DNA of 64,000 bases from an uncultured Flavobacteriales bacterium. GTDB lineage: Bacteria > Bacteroidota > Bacteroidia > Flavobacteriales_F > PHOS-HE28. The notes below the pieces were generated by a model that saw only the letters and a list, made by a program, of their open reading frames with translations, had not been told where the DNA came from and ran no database searches. Position numbers and translations under genes: made by a program. The DNA lies in assembly GCA_937872175.1 (NCBI GenBank), contig CALMPI010000049.1, positions 1-64,000 of the forward strand, written 5' to 3'. Below, in pieces: positions 34,796-42,253 of this stretch (within the stretch, counting starts at the first letter, position 1; every line of letters starts with the position of its first letter).

Positions 34796-35155
34796 ATGAA
34801 CACGATGAAGAACCTTGTGCAGCTGATCGGCAACCTGGGCAACGACCCGGAGATCAAGGAGGTGAGCGGCGGGCGCCGTATGGCCCGCATGAGCGTCGCC
34901 ACCAGCGAGAGCTACACCAACAAGAGCGGTGAACGCATCACCGACACCCAGTGGCACACCGTGGTGGCCTGGGGCGCCCAGGCCGAACAGGTAAGCAACC
35001 TGCTGCACAAGGGCAGCCGCGTGGCCCTGCAGGGCAAGCTGGTGCACCGCAGCTACGAAGGCAAGGACGGGCAAAAGCGCTACATCACCGAAGTGGTGCT
35101 CAGCGAGTTCCAGGTGGTGAACAAGAACGAACCCGCCGTGGAGGCCGCCGCCTGA
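34796..35155 (+). CDS. ssb: Single-stranded DNA-binding protein, paralogue 1
   Basis: The 119-residue protein is a compact OB-fold SSB: VQLIGNLGNDPEIKEVSGGRRMARMSVATSESY, WHTVVAWGAQAEQVSNLLHKGSRVALQGKLVHRSYEGKDGQKRYITEVV. It lacks the long disordered linker and acidic tip (DDDIPF-type) of housekeeping SSBs and ends EPAVEAAA. It may therefore be a specialised paralogue working in DNA repair or uptake, while a longer SSB is encoded elsewhere. A near-identical-length paralogue follows after 55 bases. Confidence 0.92.
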   Translation: MNTMKNLVQLIGNLGNDPEIKEVSGGRRMARMSVATSESYTNKSGERITDTQWHTVVAWGAQAEQVSNLLHKGSRVALQGKLVHRSYEGKDGQKRYITEVVLSEFQVVNKNEPAVEAAA

Positions 35156-35210
35156 TCACCCTCGCCAAGGATCCAACGAACCCTCATCACCCCCAACACC
35201 CAACGAGGTC

Positions 35211-35558
35211 ATGAACACCCTGAAGAACAAAGTGCAGTTGATCGGCCACCTCGGGTACGATCCGGAAGTGCGCGAGATCGCGCAAGGACGCAAAGTGGCC
35301 CGCATGAGCGTGGCCACCCACAGCAGCCATCGCAACGCCAACGGCGATCGTGTGAGCACCACCCAGTGGCACACCGTGGTGGCCTGGGGCCGCACGGCCG
35401 AGATGGTGGAACGCATGCTCCGCAAGGGCACCGGCGTGGTGCTCGAGGGGCGCCTGGTGCACCGCAGCTACGAAGGCAAGGACGGGCAGAAGCGCCAGGT
35501 GAGCGAGGTCGTGCTCAACGACTTCCAGTTGCTGGCGACCGGCGCCAAGGCGGCATGA
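35211..35558 (+). CDS. ssb: Single-stranded DNA-binding protein, paralogue 2
   Basis: This 115-residue OB-fold SSB is closely related to the gene just upstream (shared WHTVVAWG, LVHRSYEGKDGQKR) but clearly diverged (roughly 60 percent by eye). It also lacks the acidic C-terminal tip that normally recruits partner proteins. The start ATG at 35211 aligns with that of the first copy. Both end before a strong hairpin terminator at 35578. The pair could form homo- or hetero-tetramers. That is inference. Confidence 0.92.
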   Translation: MNTLKNKVQLIGHLGYDPEVREIAQGRKVARMSVATHSSHRNANGDRVSTTQWHTVVAWGRTAEMVERMLRKGTGVVLEGRLVHRSYEGKDGQKRQVSEVVLNDFQLLATGAKAA

Positions 35559-35577
35559 CCCCTCACCCTTTTCGAGG

Positions 35578-35607
35578 CAGGGGCCGCTCCGAAAGGGGCG
35601 GCCCCTG
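35578..35607 (+). terminator. Hairpin terminator after the SSB pair
   Basis: CAGGGGCCGCTCC pairs with GGGGCGGCCCCTG (12 of 13 pairs plus one wobble) around a GAAA loop, followed by a pyrimidine-rich stretch. Confidence 0.7.
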
Positions 35608-35689
35608 TTGCTTCTCCTCCCAAGCGGAAGGGCCGCCCGCAGGCAGCCCCTCCATCATTCCAGGACCCCCGTCCCGTTCTGAAAAGCGA

Positions 35690-36169
35690 TCAACGCGCCG
35701 CGGTGACGTCCGCAGCGGGCAGGGTCACCAGCGTGTGGTCGTAGTGGACCTTCATGAGGCCGCTGCCCTTGGTGAAGGTGATGTGGCCCACCGGGGCGGC
35801 GAAGGCCAGGTCGTTGGAGGGGCTCTGGGGCATGAGCTCCACGGAGAAGCGGACCTCGCGGTCGCTCTCGCTCTTGAACTTGGGGAAGGCGTTGAGGGTG
35901 TTGACCTCCACCACCTTGGTGATGTAGCCGTCCTGGCGGAAGGTGAGGCGCAGCTGGCTGTCGGCCTCCACGCGGAGCTTGAAGGTGCCGTTGCCGGCCA
36001 CCACCATGCTGTCGATCTCACCATTGGCGCGCTCCACCAGCACGACGGTATGACGGGCGCCGCCATCGAGGGTCTGGACCTTGCCGTGGAAGGTGATCTG
36101 CTTGCTGGCGAAGAGGCAGCTGGCGGCGAGGAGGGCGGCGGCGGTGGCGAGGAGGTGGCGGGCGTTCAT
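35690..36169 (-). CDS. Small secreted beta-sandwich protein, copy 1
   Basis: The 159-residue protein has a signal peptide (HLLATAAALLAASCLFAS) and one predicted beta-sandwich domain: ITFHGKVQTLDGGARHTVVLVERANGEIDSMVVAGNGTFKLRVEADSQLRLTFRQDGYITKVVEVNT. This pattern (G-x-V, a G-x-F strand, then a D-G-Y turn) resembles the carboxypeptidase regulatory-like/CarbopepD domain used as a module in Bacteroidota envelope proteins. No transmembrane or catalytic motif is visible. An identical protein is encoded 679 bases away. The role is unknown. Confidence 0.82.
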   Translation of the reverse strand: MNARHLLATAAALLAASCLFASKQITFHGKVQTLDGGARHTVVLVERANGEIDSMVVAGNGTFKLRVEADSQLRLTFRQDGYITKVVEVNTLNAFPKFKSESDREVRFSVELMPQSPSNDLAFAAPVGHITFTKGSGLMKVHYDHTLVTLPAADVTAAR

Positions 36170-36237
36170 GGGGCGGGGTCGTTGGCGTTCGATGGGTCAA
36201 AACTGCCGCGGCCCCCAGGCCTTCCATAGGCGGGATG

Positions 36238-36273
36238 AGCAAGTGGCGGTGCGTGGTCAGCAAGTGGCGGGAA
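36238..36273 (+). repeat. 21-bp-period dispersed repeat, copy at the end of duplication unit 1
   Basis: AGCAAGTGGCGG occurs at 36238-36249 and 36259-36270, 21 bases apart. A plus-strand frame through it reads SKWRCVVSKWRE. Confidence 0.65.
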
Positions 36274-36368
36274 CGCACCCGGAGGCAGACACCCCCTACC
36301 AAGCGGAAGGGCCGCCCGCAGGCAGCCCCTCCATCGTTCCAGGACCCCCGTCCCGTTCTGAAAGGCGA

Positions 36369-36848
36369 TCAACGCGCCGCGGTGACGTCCGCAGCAGGCA
36401 GGGTCACCAGCGTGTGGTCGTAGTGGACCTTCATGAGGCCGCTGCCCTTGGTGAAGGTGATGTGGCCCACCGGGGCGGCGAAGGCCAGGTCGTTGGAGGG
36501 GCTCTGGGGCATGAGCTCCACGGAGAAGCGGACCTCGCGGTCGCTCTCGCTCTTGAACTTGGGGAAGGCGTTGAGGGTGTTGACCTCCACCACCTTGGTG
36601 ATGTAGCCGTCCTGGCGGAAGGTGAGGCGCAGCTGGCTGTCGGCCTCCACGCGGAGCTTGAAGGTGCCGTTGCCGGCCACCACCATGCTGTCGATCTCAC
36701 CATTGGCGCGCTCCACCAGCACGACGGTATGACGGGCGCCGCCATCGAGGGTCTGGACCTTGCCGTGGAAGGTGATCTGCTTGCTGGCGAAGAGGCAGCT
36801 GGCGGCGAGGAGGGCGGCGGCGGTGGCGAGGAGGTGGCGGGCGTTCAT
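36369..36848 (-). CDS. Small secreted beta-sandwich protein, copy 2
   Basis: This 159-residue product is identical in sequence to the one encoded at 35690-36169. The only coding difference I noticed is a silent change near the 3' end. It has the same signal peptide and single regulatory-like beta domain. The two genes are in the same orientation with the same flanking DNA, so both should be expressed or silent together unless a shared upstream promoter serves only this one, which is the proximal copy. Confidence 0.82.
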   Translation of the reverse strand: MNARHLLATAAALLAASCLFASKQITFHGKVQTLDGGARHTVVLVERANGEIDSMVVAGNGTFKLRVEADSQLRLTFRQDGYITKVVEVNTLNAFPKFKSESDREVRFSVELMPQSPSNDLAFAAPVGHITFTKGSGLMKVHYDHTLVTLPAADVTAAR

Positions 36849-36916
36849 GGGGCGGGGTCGTTGGCGTTCGATGGGTCAAAACTGCCGCGGCCCCCAGGCC
36901 TTCCATAGGTGGGATG

Positions 36917-36952
36917 AGCAAGTGGCGGGAGGTGGTCAGCAAGTGGCGGGAA
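36917..36952 (+). repeat. 21-bp-period dispersed repeat, copy at the end of duplication unit 2
   Basis: AGCAAGTGGCGG occurs at 36917-36928 and 36938-36949. A plus-strand frame reads SKWREVVSKWRE. Confidence 0.65.
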
Positions 36953-36984
36953 GGCCCCCCTTCCGCCTCCACAGCGGCCAGCTA

Positions 36985-37015
36985 TTGGCCAATGCCGACG
37001 AGCGGCTTACATTTG
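36985..37015 (+). promoter_or_regulatory. Full -33/-7 promoter of tRNA-Asn
   Basis: TTGG at 36985-36988 is followed after 19 bases by TACATTTG at 37008-37015, matching the Bacteroidota housekeeping promoter. The mature tRNA starts 24 bases later. Confidence 0.7.
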
Positions 37016-37039
37016 CGCTCCGTTTTCCAACGGAGACCT

Positions 37040-37113
37040 TCCCTGGTAGCTCAGCTGGTTAGAGCACATGACTGTTAATCATGGGGTCGCTGGTTCAAGT
37101 CCAGCCCGGGGAG
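37040..37113 (+). tRNA. tRNA-Asn (anticodon GTT)
   Basis: A complete cloverleaf can be folded: acceptor TCCCTGG with CCGGGGA (one G-T pair), D arm GCTC...GAGC, anticodon stem CATGA/TCATG around loop CTGTTAA with anticodon GTT at 37074-37076, and a T arm with GGTTCAAGTCC. CCA is not encoded. A strong terminator follows at once. Confidence 0.96.
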
Positions 37114-37118
37114 CTCGC

Positions 37119-37141
37119 GAAGGCCGCATCATGCGGCCTTC
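37119..37141 (+). terminator. Intrinsic terminator after tRNA-Asn
   Basis: GAAGGCCGCAT is mirrored by ATGCGGCCTTC in a perfect 11-base inverted repeat followed by CTTCTTTT. It is the clearest intrinsic terminator of the window. Confidence 0.8.
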
Positions 37142-37162
37142 CTTCTTTTCAACCTGAGCCCC

Positions 37163-38092
37163 ATGCAACTCGTCACCGTCGGCACCGTCGCCTTTGATCG
37201 CATTGAGACCCCGTTCGGCGTGGCCGAGAAGACCGTGGGCGGCGCCGCCACCTACATCTCCCTGGCCGCCAGCATCTTTCTGGAGAAGATCGGGCTGGTG
37301 AGCGTGGTGGGCGATGACTTCCCCACGGCCGTGATGGACGACCTGCGCCGCCGTGGCGTGGACCTGTCCGGCCTGGAGGTGCTTCAGGGCAAGGAGAGCT
37401 TCTTCTGGGCCGGCCGGTACCACTACGATATGAACAGCCGCGACACGCTGGAGACCCGGCTGAACGTGCTGCTGGACCTGGACCCCAAGCTGCCCGCCGC
37501 ATACACCCAGGCTCCGTATGTGATGCTGGGCAACCTGGACCCCAAGGTGCAGGCCAAGGTGCTGGACCAGATGGCCGAGCGACCTGCCTTGGTGGTGATG
37601 GACACCATGAACTTCTGGATGGACAGCGCCCTGGAGGACCTCAAGCGCGTGATCCAGCGGGTGGACATCCTGGCCATCAACGATGCCGAGGCGCGCCAGC
37701 TGAGCGGGGAGCACAGCCTGGTGAAGGCGGCGGGGAAGATCCTGGCCATGGGCCCCAAGTACCTGGTGGTGAAGAAGGGGGAGCATGGCGCCCTGCTCTT
37801 CGGCCCAGACCGGGTGTTCTTCGCGCCGGCCCTGCCGCTGGAGGACGTGGTGGACCCCACCGGCGCGGGCGACACGTTCGCCGGAGGCTTCATCGGCTAT
37901 CTGGCCCGCACGCAGGACCACAGCTTCGACAACCTCAAGCGCGCCATCATCGTGGGCAGCGCCCTGGCCAGCTTCACCTGCGAGAAGTTCGGCATCGAGC
38001 GCCTGGCGGAGATCACCCGCGAGGACATCGATCAGCGGGTGCAGCAGTTCGTGGAACTGGTCGATTTCGACATCGAGCTGGTGGAGGACTGA
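37163..38092 (+). CDS. PfkB-family sugar kinase
   Basis: The 309-residue protein has the ribokinase fold with the N-terminal substrate part (GTVAFDRIETPFGVAEKTVGGAATYISLAAS) and the PfkB signature with the catalytic aspartate in DPTGAGDTFAGGFIGYLA near residue 235. The overall pattern resembles the ribokinase/sugar kinase group conserved in Bacteroidota (DRIETPFG and NFWMDSALEDL are typical). It phosphorylates a sugar or nucleoside, but the substrate cannot be read. It is alone in its orientation, after the tRNA terminator. Confidence 0.9.
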   Translation: MQLVTVGTVAFDRIETPFGVAEKTVGGAATYISLAASIFLEKIGLVSVVGDDFPTAVMDDLRRRGVDLSGLEVLQGKESFFWAGRYHYDMNSRDTLETRLNVLLDLDPKLPAAYTQAPYVMLGNLDPKVQAKVLDQMAERPALVVMDTMNFWMDSALEDLKRVIQRVDILAINDAEARQLSGEHSLVKAAGKILAMGPKYLVVKKGEHGALLFGPDRVFFAPALPLEDVVDPTGAGDTFAGGFIGYLARTQDHSFDNLKRAIIVGSALASFTCEKFGIERLAEITREDIDQRVQQFVELVDFDIELVED

Positions 38093-38101
38093 GGCACACC
38101 C

Positions 38102-38797
38102 TCACCCCATCCGCCCGGCCACCGCGTCCCAGTTCACCAGGTTCCACCAGGCGGCCACGTACTCGTTGCGCTTGTTCTGGTACTTGAGGTAGTAGGCGTG
38201 CTCCCAGACGTCCAGTCCCAGCAGCGGGCGGCCCTTCAGTTCGCTCAGGTCCATCAGGGGGTTGTCCTGGTTGGGCGTGCTGCCAATGGCCAGGTGCCCC
38301 TCGTGCACCACCAGCCAGGCCCACCCGCTGCCGAAGCGCTTCATCGCCGCCTCGGCGAAGACCTCCTTGAACTTCCCGAACGACCCGAAGGCCCCGTTGA
38401 TCGCATCGCCCACCGTGCCCGTTGGATCCGCGCCTTTGCCGGGCGCCATGCTGCTCCAGAACAGGTCATGGTTCCAGGCCCCACCGGCGTTGTTGCGCAG
38501 CTTGGTGCTCACCCCGCCGATGGTGCCGAAGAGCTGCTCGGCGGTGGTGGCCGGAACGGCCTCGGCCGTCAGGGCCTCATTGGCGTTCTTCACGTAAGCC
38601 GCATGGTGCCTCCCGTAGTGGATCTGCATGGTGAGCGTGTCGATGTGCGGCTCCAGCGCCTCGTACGGGTAGGGCAGGGGCGCCTGGGAGAACTGCAGCC
38701 CACCGGGCGTTGATCCCGAGGCGCGTAGCACGGCAGGAGCCAAGGCCACGCCGGCGGCAGCCTGAAGCGAGCGGGTGAGAAAGCGTTTGCGGTCCAT
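38102..38797 (-). CDS. Superoxide dismutase (Fe/Mn), exported
   Basis: The 231-residue enzyme is an Fe/Mn superoxide dismutase with all four metal ligands visible: a histidine in HIDTLTMQIHYGRHH, one in NNAGGAWNHDLFW, and the Asp/His pair of DVWEHAYYLKYQ. Unlike the usual cytoplasmic form it has an N-terminal signal of about 26 residues (MDRKRFLTRSLQAAAGVALAP) with a KR-F-L core that resembles a Tat signal, so it should act outside the cytoplasm. The ATG follows 3-4 bases after a TACCTTTC element. Iron versus manganese use cannot be decided. Confidence 0.93.
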   Translation of the reverse strand: MDRKRFLTRSLQAAAGVALAPAVLRASGSTPGGLQFSQAPLPYPYEALEPHIDTLTMQIHYGRHHAAYVKNANEALTAEAVPATTAEQLFGTIGGVSTKLRNNAGGAWNHDLFWSSMAPGKGADPTGTVGDAINGAFGSFGKFKEVFAEAAMKRFGSGWAWLVVHEGHLAIGSTPNQDNPLMDLSELKGRPLLGLDVWEHAYYLKYQNKRNEYVAAWWNLVNWDAVAGRMG

Positions 38798-38800
38798 GAG

Positions 38801-38809
38801 CGAAAGGTA
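38801..38809 (-). promoter_or_regulatory. -7 promoter element of the superoxide dismutase gene
   Basis: TACCTTTCG on the minus strand ends 3-4 bases before the ATG. Confidence 0.45.
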
Positions 38810-38898
38810 GGTCGGGCTGAGCGGCGGTGCATGCACGCCATCGGGCGGACCGCACAGGGCCAGGACCGTGCCGAGCAGGGACCGGAAGCCCGATGTGC

Positions 38899-39423
38899 TC
38901 AGCTCACCGGGGCGAAGCTGAGCAGCAGTTGGCCCTTCTCCACGGCCTTGCCCTGTACGGCGTGAACCTGTGCCACCACCGCATCGCCCGGGGCCTTGAT
39001 CAGGTTCTCCATCTTCATGGCCTCCAGCACCAGAAGGGCGTCGTTCCTCCTCACCACATCTCCCACCTTCACAAGCACGTTGAGGACCAGTCCGGGCATG
39101 GGGGCCTTCAGTTCGGGCACCACACCGCCACGGGCCTTGTCCAGCCCGAGGGCCTGCACCAGACGGGCCCGCTCGTCCTCCACACGCACGGTGTAGAGCT
39201 TGCCGCCGATGCGGAGCTTCACCAGCCCCGCTGCGCGGTCCTCCTTCACCACCGTGGCGCGTACGGAGCGGCCCTCCACCAGCACGCTGAAGGTGCCTTT
39301 GCCCGCCGCGCTGATGTCCGGATCGGCCGTGCCTTCGGGCACCCACGGCCCATCGGGTGTGCGGCGCTCCAGCACCACGGGCGTGCTGTTCTGGTTGATG
39401 TGGGCGTAGAGCTTGCGTGGCAT
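38899..39423 (-). CDS. Biotin carboxyl carrier protein domain
   Basis: The 174-residue protein ends in a biotinyl/lipoyl domain with the biotinylation motif EAMKMEN (lysine near residue 141) and the flanking APMPGLVLNVLVKVGDVV loop. The N-terminal half (FSVLVEGRSVRATVVKEDRAAGLVKLRIGGKLYTVRVEDERARL) is typical of carriers of acyl-CoA or pyruvate carboxylases in Bacteroidota. It carries carboxybiotin between carboxylase and transferase subunits. Those partners are not in the window. A -7 element (TATTTTCG) ends 6 bases before the ATG. Confidence 0.9.
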   Translation of the reverse strand: MPRKLYAHINQNSTPVVLERRTPDGPWVPEGTADPDISAAGKGTFSVLVEGRSVRATVVKEDRAAGLVKLRIGGKLYTVRVEDERARLVQALGLDKARGGVVPELKAPMPGLVLNVLVKVGDVVRRNDALLVLEAMKMENLIKAPGDAVVAQVHAVQGKAVEKGQLLLSFAPVS

Positions 39424-39429
39424 GGTGGA

Positions 39430-39437
39430 CGAAAATA
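39430..39437 (-). promoter_or_regulatory. -7 promoter element of the biotin carrier gene
   Basis: TATTTTCG on the minus strand, 6 bases ahead of the ATG. Confidence 0.45.
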
Positions 39438-39459
39438 GGGTGTGGCCGGGAGGCCGGGC

Positions 39460-39930
39460 TCAACCGCCTTCGCCGAGCTGCTCGTACACCTCGTCGGCCG
39501 GCAGGCCGGGCTGCTCGCGCGCGGCCACCGCCAGGCGGTCGCACAGCTCGTTCTGCGGGTGTCCGTTGTGCCCGCGGATCCAGTGGAACCGCACCTTGTG
39601 CCGGCGGTACACCCGGAGGAAGCGCTGCCACAGGTCGGGGTTCTTCCGCTTGGCGAAGCCCTTCTTCTCCCAGTCGAACACCCAGCCCTTCTCCACACTG
39701 TCCACCACGTACTTGCTGTCGCTCACCACGGTCACTTCCATGCCCTGACGCTTGAGGGCCTCCAGCGCGACGATGACGGCCAGCAGCTCCATACGGTTGT
39801 TGGTGGTGTGGCGGTAACCGCCCCACAGCTCGCGCCGGTGGCTGCCGCTCTCGAGCACCACGCCGTAGCCGCCCGGGCCGGGATTCCCACTGGCCGCACC
39901 ATCGGTGTATGCGGTCACCTGGACGCTCAT
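39460..39930 (-). CDS. rnhA: Ribonuclease HI
   Basis: The 156-residue enzyme has the four catalytic carboxylates in context: YTDGAASGNPGPGG, NRMELLAVIVALEAL, VVSDSKYVVDSVEKGW and the late NELCDRLA, plus the basic WIRGHNGHPQNE loop with its histidine. It degrades the RNA strand of RNA-DNA hybrids during replication and repair. Its start overlaps the marC stop by 4 bases, so it is translated from a marC-rnhA message. Confidence 0.96.
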   Translation of the reverse strand: MSVQVTAYTDGAASGNPGPGGYGVVLESGSHRRELWGGYRHTTNNRMELLAVIVALEALKRQGMEVTVVSDSKYVVDSVEKGWVFDWEKKGFAKRKNPDLWQRFLRVYRRHKVRFHWIRGHNGHPQNELCDRLAVAAREQPGLPADEVYEQLGEGG

Positions 39931-40544
39931 CGCACCGGGAAGAGGTAAGTGATGTTGCCCGTGAAGAGCTTCACGCTGATGGCGAGCAGGATGACGCCGA
40001 AGGCCTTGCGGATGACGATAAGGCCCACACGCCCGAGCAGCCGCTCGATCCGGTTGGTGAGGAAGAGCACCAGCAACACGGGGCCCATGTTGAGCACGAT
40101 GGCCGCCAGGATGTTCACCGACGCGTATTCGGCCCGCAGGGACAGGATGGTGGTGATGGTGCCCGCACCGGCGATGACCGGGAAGGCCAGCGGCACGATG
40201 CTGTACACCTTGGGGTCGTCGCTGGGCAGGCCCGGGGCGGAAGTGTCCTCCTTGAAGAGCCGGATCCCGAGGGTCATTTCCAGGGCGATGAAGAACAGCA
40301 CCAGCGAACCGGCCACGGCGAAGGAGCGGACATCCACCCCCACCACGCGGAGGATGCCTTCGCCTACGAAGAGGAAGGTGACCATGATGCCCAGGCTCAC
40401 CAAGGTGGCCCGAAGCGGGTAGATGCGCCCGGCCTTCTGCCGCACCTGCAGGATCAGCGGGATGCCCCCCACGATGTCGATCACCGCGAAGAGCACCAGG
40501 AAGGCCTTTCCGATCTGGGCGGGGTCAAGCTGCATCTGGTTCAT
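39927..40544 (-). CDS. MarC-family integral membrane protein
   Basis: The 205-residue protein has six predicted transmembrane helices and matches the MarC family (FAVIDIVGGIPLILQV, PLAFPVIAGAGTITTILSL, the conserved P-x-A-G-P/A-G-T-I segment, and a final LLAISVKLFTGNI). The family was once linked to multiple antibiotic resistance but its function is unresolved. The ATG at 40544 follows a TTCCTTTG element at 40564-40571 (minus). The overlap with rnhA suggests a two-gene operon. Confidence 0.9.
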   Translation of the reverse strand: MNQMQLDPAQIGKAFLVLFAVIDIVGGIPLILQVRQKAGRIYPLRATLVSLGIMVTFLFVGEGILRVVGVDVRSFAVAGSLVLFFIALEMTLGIRLFKEDTSAPGLPSDDPKVYSIVPLAFPVIAGAGTITTILSLRAEYASVNILAAIVLNMGPVLLVLFLTNRIERLLGRVGLIVIRKAFGVILLAISVKLFTGNITYLFPVR

Positions 40545-40630
40545 CCCGACATGGGCGGGAGCGCAAAGGAACGCGCCGGCGGCCATCGCCCCTTGCCCAT
40601 CGCCCGTGCGCGCTGCGGAACGGTCGCCGG

Positions 40631-41203
40631 CTAGGAGGCGAGGCCCTTCACGAGGTTCTCCACGACCACGGGATAGTGCGCGTGCTCCAGCTCCAGGACG
40701 CGCCGGCCCAGGGTCTCCGGCGTGTCGCCGGGCAGCACGGGACAGCGGGCCTGGAAGAGGTGTTCGCCCTCATCGTAGTGCTCGTTCACCAGATGGATGG
40801 TGATGCCGCTCTCGGCGTCGCCGGCCGCCAGCACCGACGCATGCACATGGTGGCCCCACATGCCCCGGCCACCATGACGGGGCAGGAGGGCGGGGTGGAT
40901 GTTGACGATCCCGCCCGGAAAGGCACGCACCAGGTCCGCCGGCACCAGGCGCAGGAAACCGGCCAGCACCACGAGGTCGATGTGCAGGTCCTGCAGTTCG
41001 CGCAGCAGCGTGCCATCCCGCAACTGCGCCGGTGTGAAGCGGTAGCCGGGCACGCCCAGCTCCCACGCCCGGGTGAACACACCGGCCTCCGGTCGATCGC
41101 CGGCCAGCAGCACCACCTCGGCCGCGTTGGAGCCTTGGAAGTGCGCGATGAGCCGCTGAGCGTTGCTGCCGCCGCCGGAGGCCAGGATGGCGATGCGCTT
41201 CAC
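40631..41203 (-). CDS. purN: Phosphoribosylglycinamide formyltransferase
   Basis: The 190-residue enzyme has the PurN hallmarks: ILASGGGSNAQRL, the catalytic Asn-His pair in VNIHPALLPRHGG, GHHVHASVLAAGDAESGITIHLVNEHYDEGEHLFQ with its aspartate, and a substrate loop in LVVLAGFLRLVP. It transfers a formyl group from 10-formyl-tetrahydrofolate to GAR in purine synthesis. The GTG at 41203 gives the family's usual N-terminus (VKRIAILASGGG). A weak -7 element (CACCTTCG, 41208-41215) ends 4 bases upstream. Confidence 0.95.
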   Translation of the reverse strand: MKRIAILASGGGSNAQRLIAHFQGSNAAEVVLLAGDRPEAGVFTRAWELGVPGYRFTPAQLRDGTLLRELQDLHIDLVVLAGFLRLVPADLVRAFPGGIVNIHPALLPRHGGRGMWGHHVHASVLAAGDAESGITIHLVNEHYDEGEHLFQARCPVLPGDTPETLGRRVLELEHAHYPVVVENLVKGLAS

Positions 41204-41247
41204 CCCGCGAAGGTGCGCAACTCCCGGCCAGCACCGACCTTCGGAGC

Positions 41248-41934
41248 ATGAGCAGCCCTGACGGACCACCCACCGTGCCCCATCGCCCGGTCGAGCTCCC
41301 CATGGAGGAGATGCATCGCCGGGCGGTCGCCTTCCACGAACTGATGGCCCGCCGACGCAGCGTCCGTCATTTCAGCGACCGGCCGGTGCCGCGCGCCTTG
41401 ATGGAGGAGCTCATCGCCACGGCCGCCACAGCCCCGAGCGGCGCGCACAAGCAACCGTGGACCTTCTGCCTGGTGGGCGACCCGGAGCTGAAGCGCCGGA
41501 TCCGCGAGGCGGCCGAAGCGGAGGAGCATGCGAGCTACCATGGCCGCATGTCCGATGAATGGCTCGCCGACCTGGCGCCGCTCGGCACCGACTGGCACAA
41601 GCCCTTCCTGGAGACGGCGCCCTGGTTGGTGGTGGTGTTCAAGCAGGTGCACGGACAGGATGCCGAAGGCGCGCGCCGCAAGCACTACTATGTGGAGGAG
41701 AGCGTGGGGCTGGCCTGCGGGGTGCTGCTGGCGGCCGCTCAGCATGCGGGCCTGGTGACCCTTACGCACACGCCCAGCCCCATGAATTTCCTGGCGCGCC
41801 TGCTGGGGCGACCGGCCAACGAGCGGCCCTACCTGTTGATACCCATGGGCTTTGCGGCCCCCGACTGCCGCGTGCCGGACCTGGTGCGCAAGCCGCTCAC
41901 GGAAGTATTGGTCCCCTACCTCTTGCCACGGTGA
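41248..41934 (+). CDS. Nitroreductase-family flavoenzyme
   Basis: The 228-residue protein has the FMN-binding nitroreductase pattern: [39 protein letters not shown] near the N-terminus, then [33 protein letters not shown]. The RRRSVRxFS and [11 protein letters not shown] elements are shared with the iodotyrosine deiodinase-like subgroup. It would use FMN and NAD(P)H for two-electron reductions. The substrate is unknown. It is divergent from purN with a GACCTTCG element at 41236-41243, 4 bases before the ATG. Confidence 0.9.
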   Translation: MSSPDGPPTVPHRPVELPMEEMHRRAVAFHELMARRRSVRHFSDRPVPRALMEELIATAATAPSGAHKQPWTFCLVGDPELKRRIREAAEAEEHASYHGRMSDEWLADLAPLGTDWHKPFLETAPWLVVVFKQVHGQDAEGARRKHYYVEESVGLACGVLLAAAQHAGLVTLTHTPSPMNFLARLLGRPANERPYLLIPMGFAAPDCRVPDLVRKPLTEVLVPYLLPR

Positions 41935-41957
41935 AGAAGGCCGCATCGAAAAAGTGT

Positions 41958-41965
41958 TTCCTTTG
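41958..41965 (+). promoter_or_regulatory. Likely -7 element of acpP
   Basis: TTCCTTTG lies 27 bases before the acpP ATG and differs from TAnnTTTG by one base. Confidence 0.4.
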
Positions 41966-41992
41966 CACCCTCATCAACTAAACGACACTGTC

Positions 41993-42229
41993 ATGTCGGA
42001 CATCAAATCCAGGGTCATCGCGATCATCGTGGACAAGCTCGGGGTCGACCAGGGCGAGGTCACCATGGAGGCGAGCTTCACCAACGACCTTGGCGCTGAC
42101 AGCCTCGATACCGTCGAGCTCATCATGGAGTTCGAAAAGGAGTTCAACATCGCCATCCCCGATGACCAGGCCGAGAAGATCCAGACCGTGGGTCAGGCCG
42201 TGGACTACGTGGAGAAGAACGCGAAGTAA
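41993..42229 (+). CDS. acpP: Acyl carrier protein
   Basis: This 78-residue acidic protein carries the phosphopantetheine attachment serine in the [15 protein letters not shown] motif and ends with the usual [13 protein letters not shown] helix. It holds growing acyl chains as thioesters in fatty-acid synthesis. It is followed after 24 bases by fabF, then rnc, the standard bacterial order, so they should be transcribed together. Confidence 0.97.
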   Translation: MSDIKSRVIAIIVDKLGVDQGEVTMEASFTNDLGADSLDTVELIMEFEKEFNIAIPDDQAEKIQTVGQAVDYVEKNAK

Positions 42230-42253
42230 GCCCGGGCCCATCGGGCTCTCCCC

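Larger units (their letters stand above)
35620..36273. repeat. 654-bp tandem duplication, unit 1
   Basis: It matches 36299-36952 at an offset of 679 bases with only a handful of mismatches. It includes a whole secreted-protein gene, a hairpin behind it (35630-35649) and the 21-bp-period repeat at its right end. Confidence 0.92.
36299..36952. repeat. 654-bp tandem duplication, unit 2
   Basis: This is the second unit of the gene-sized duplication, 25 bases after unit 1. The differences I see are single bases, outside the gene or silent within it. Confidence 0.92.
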
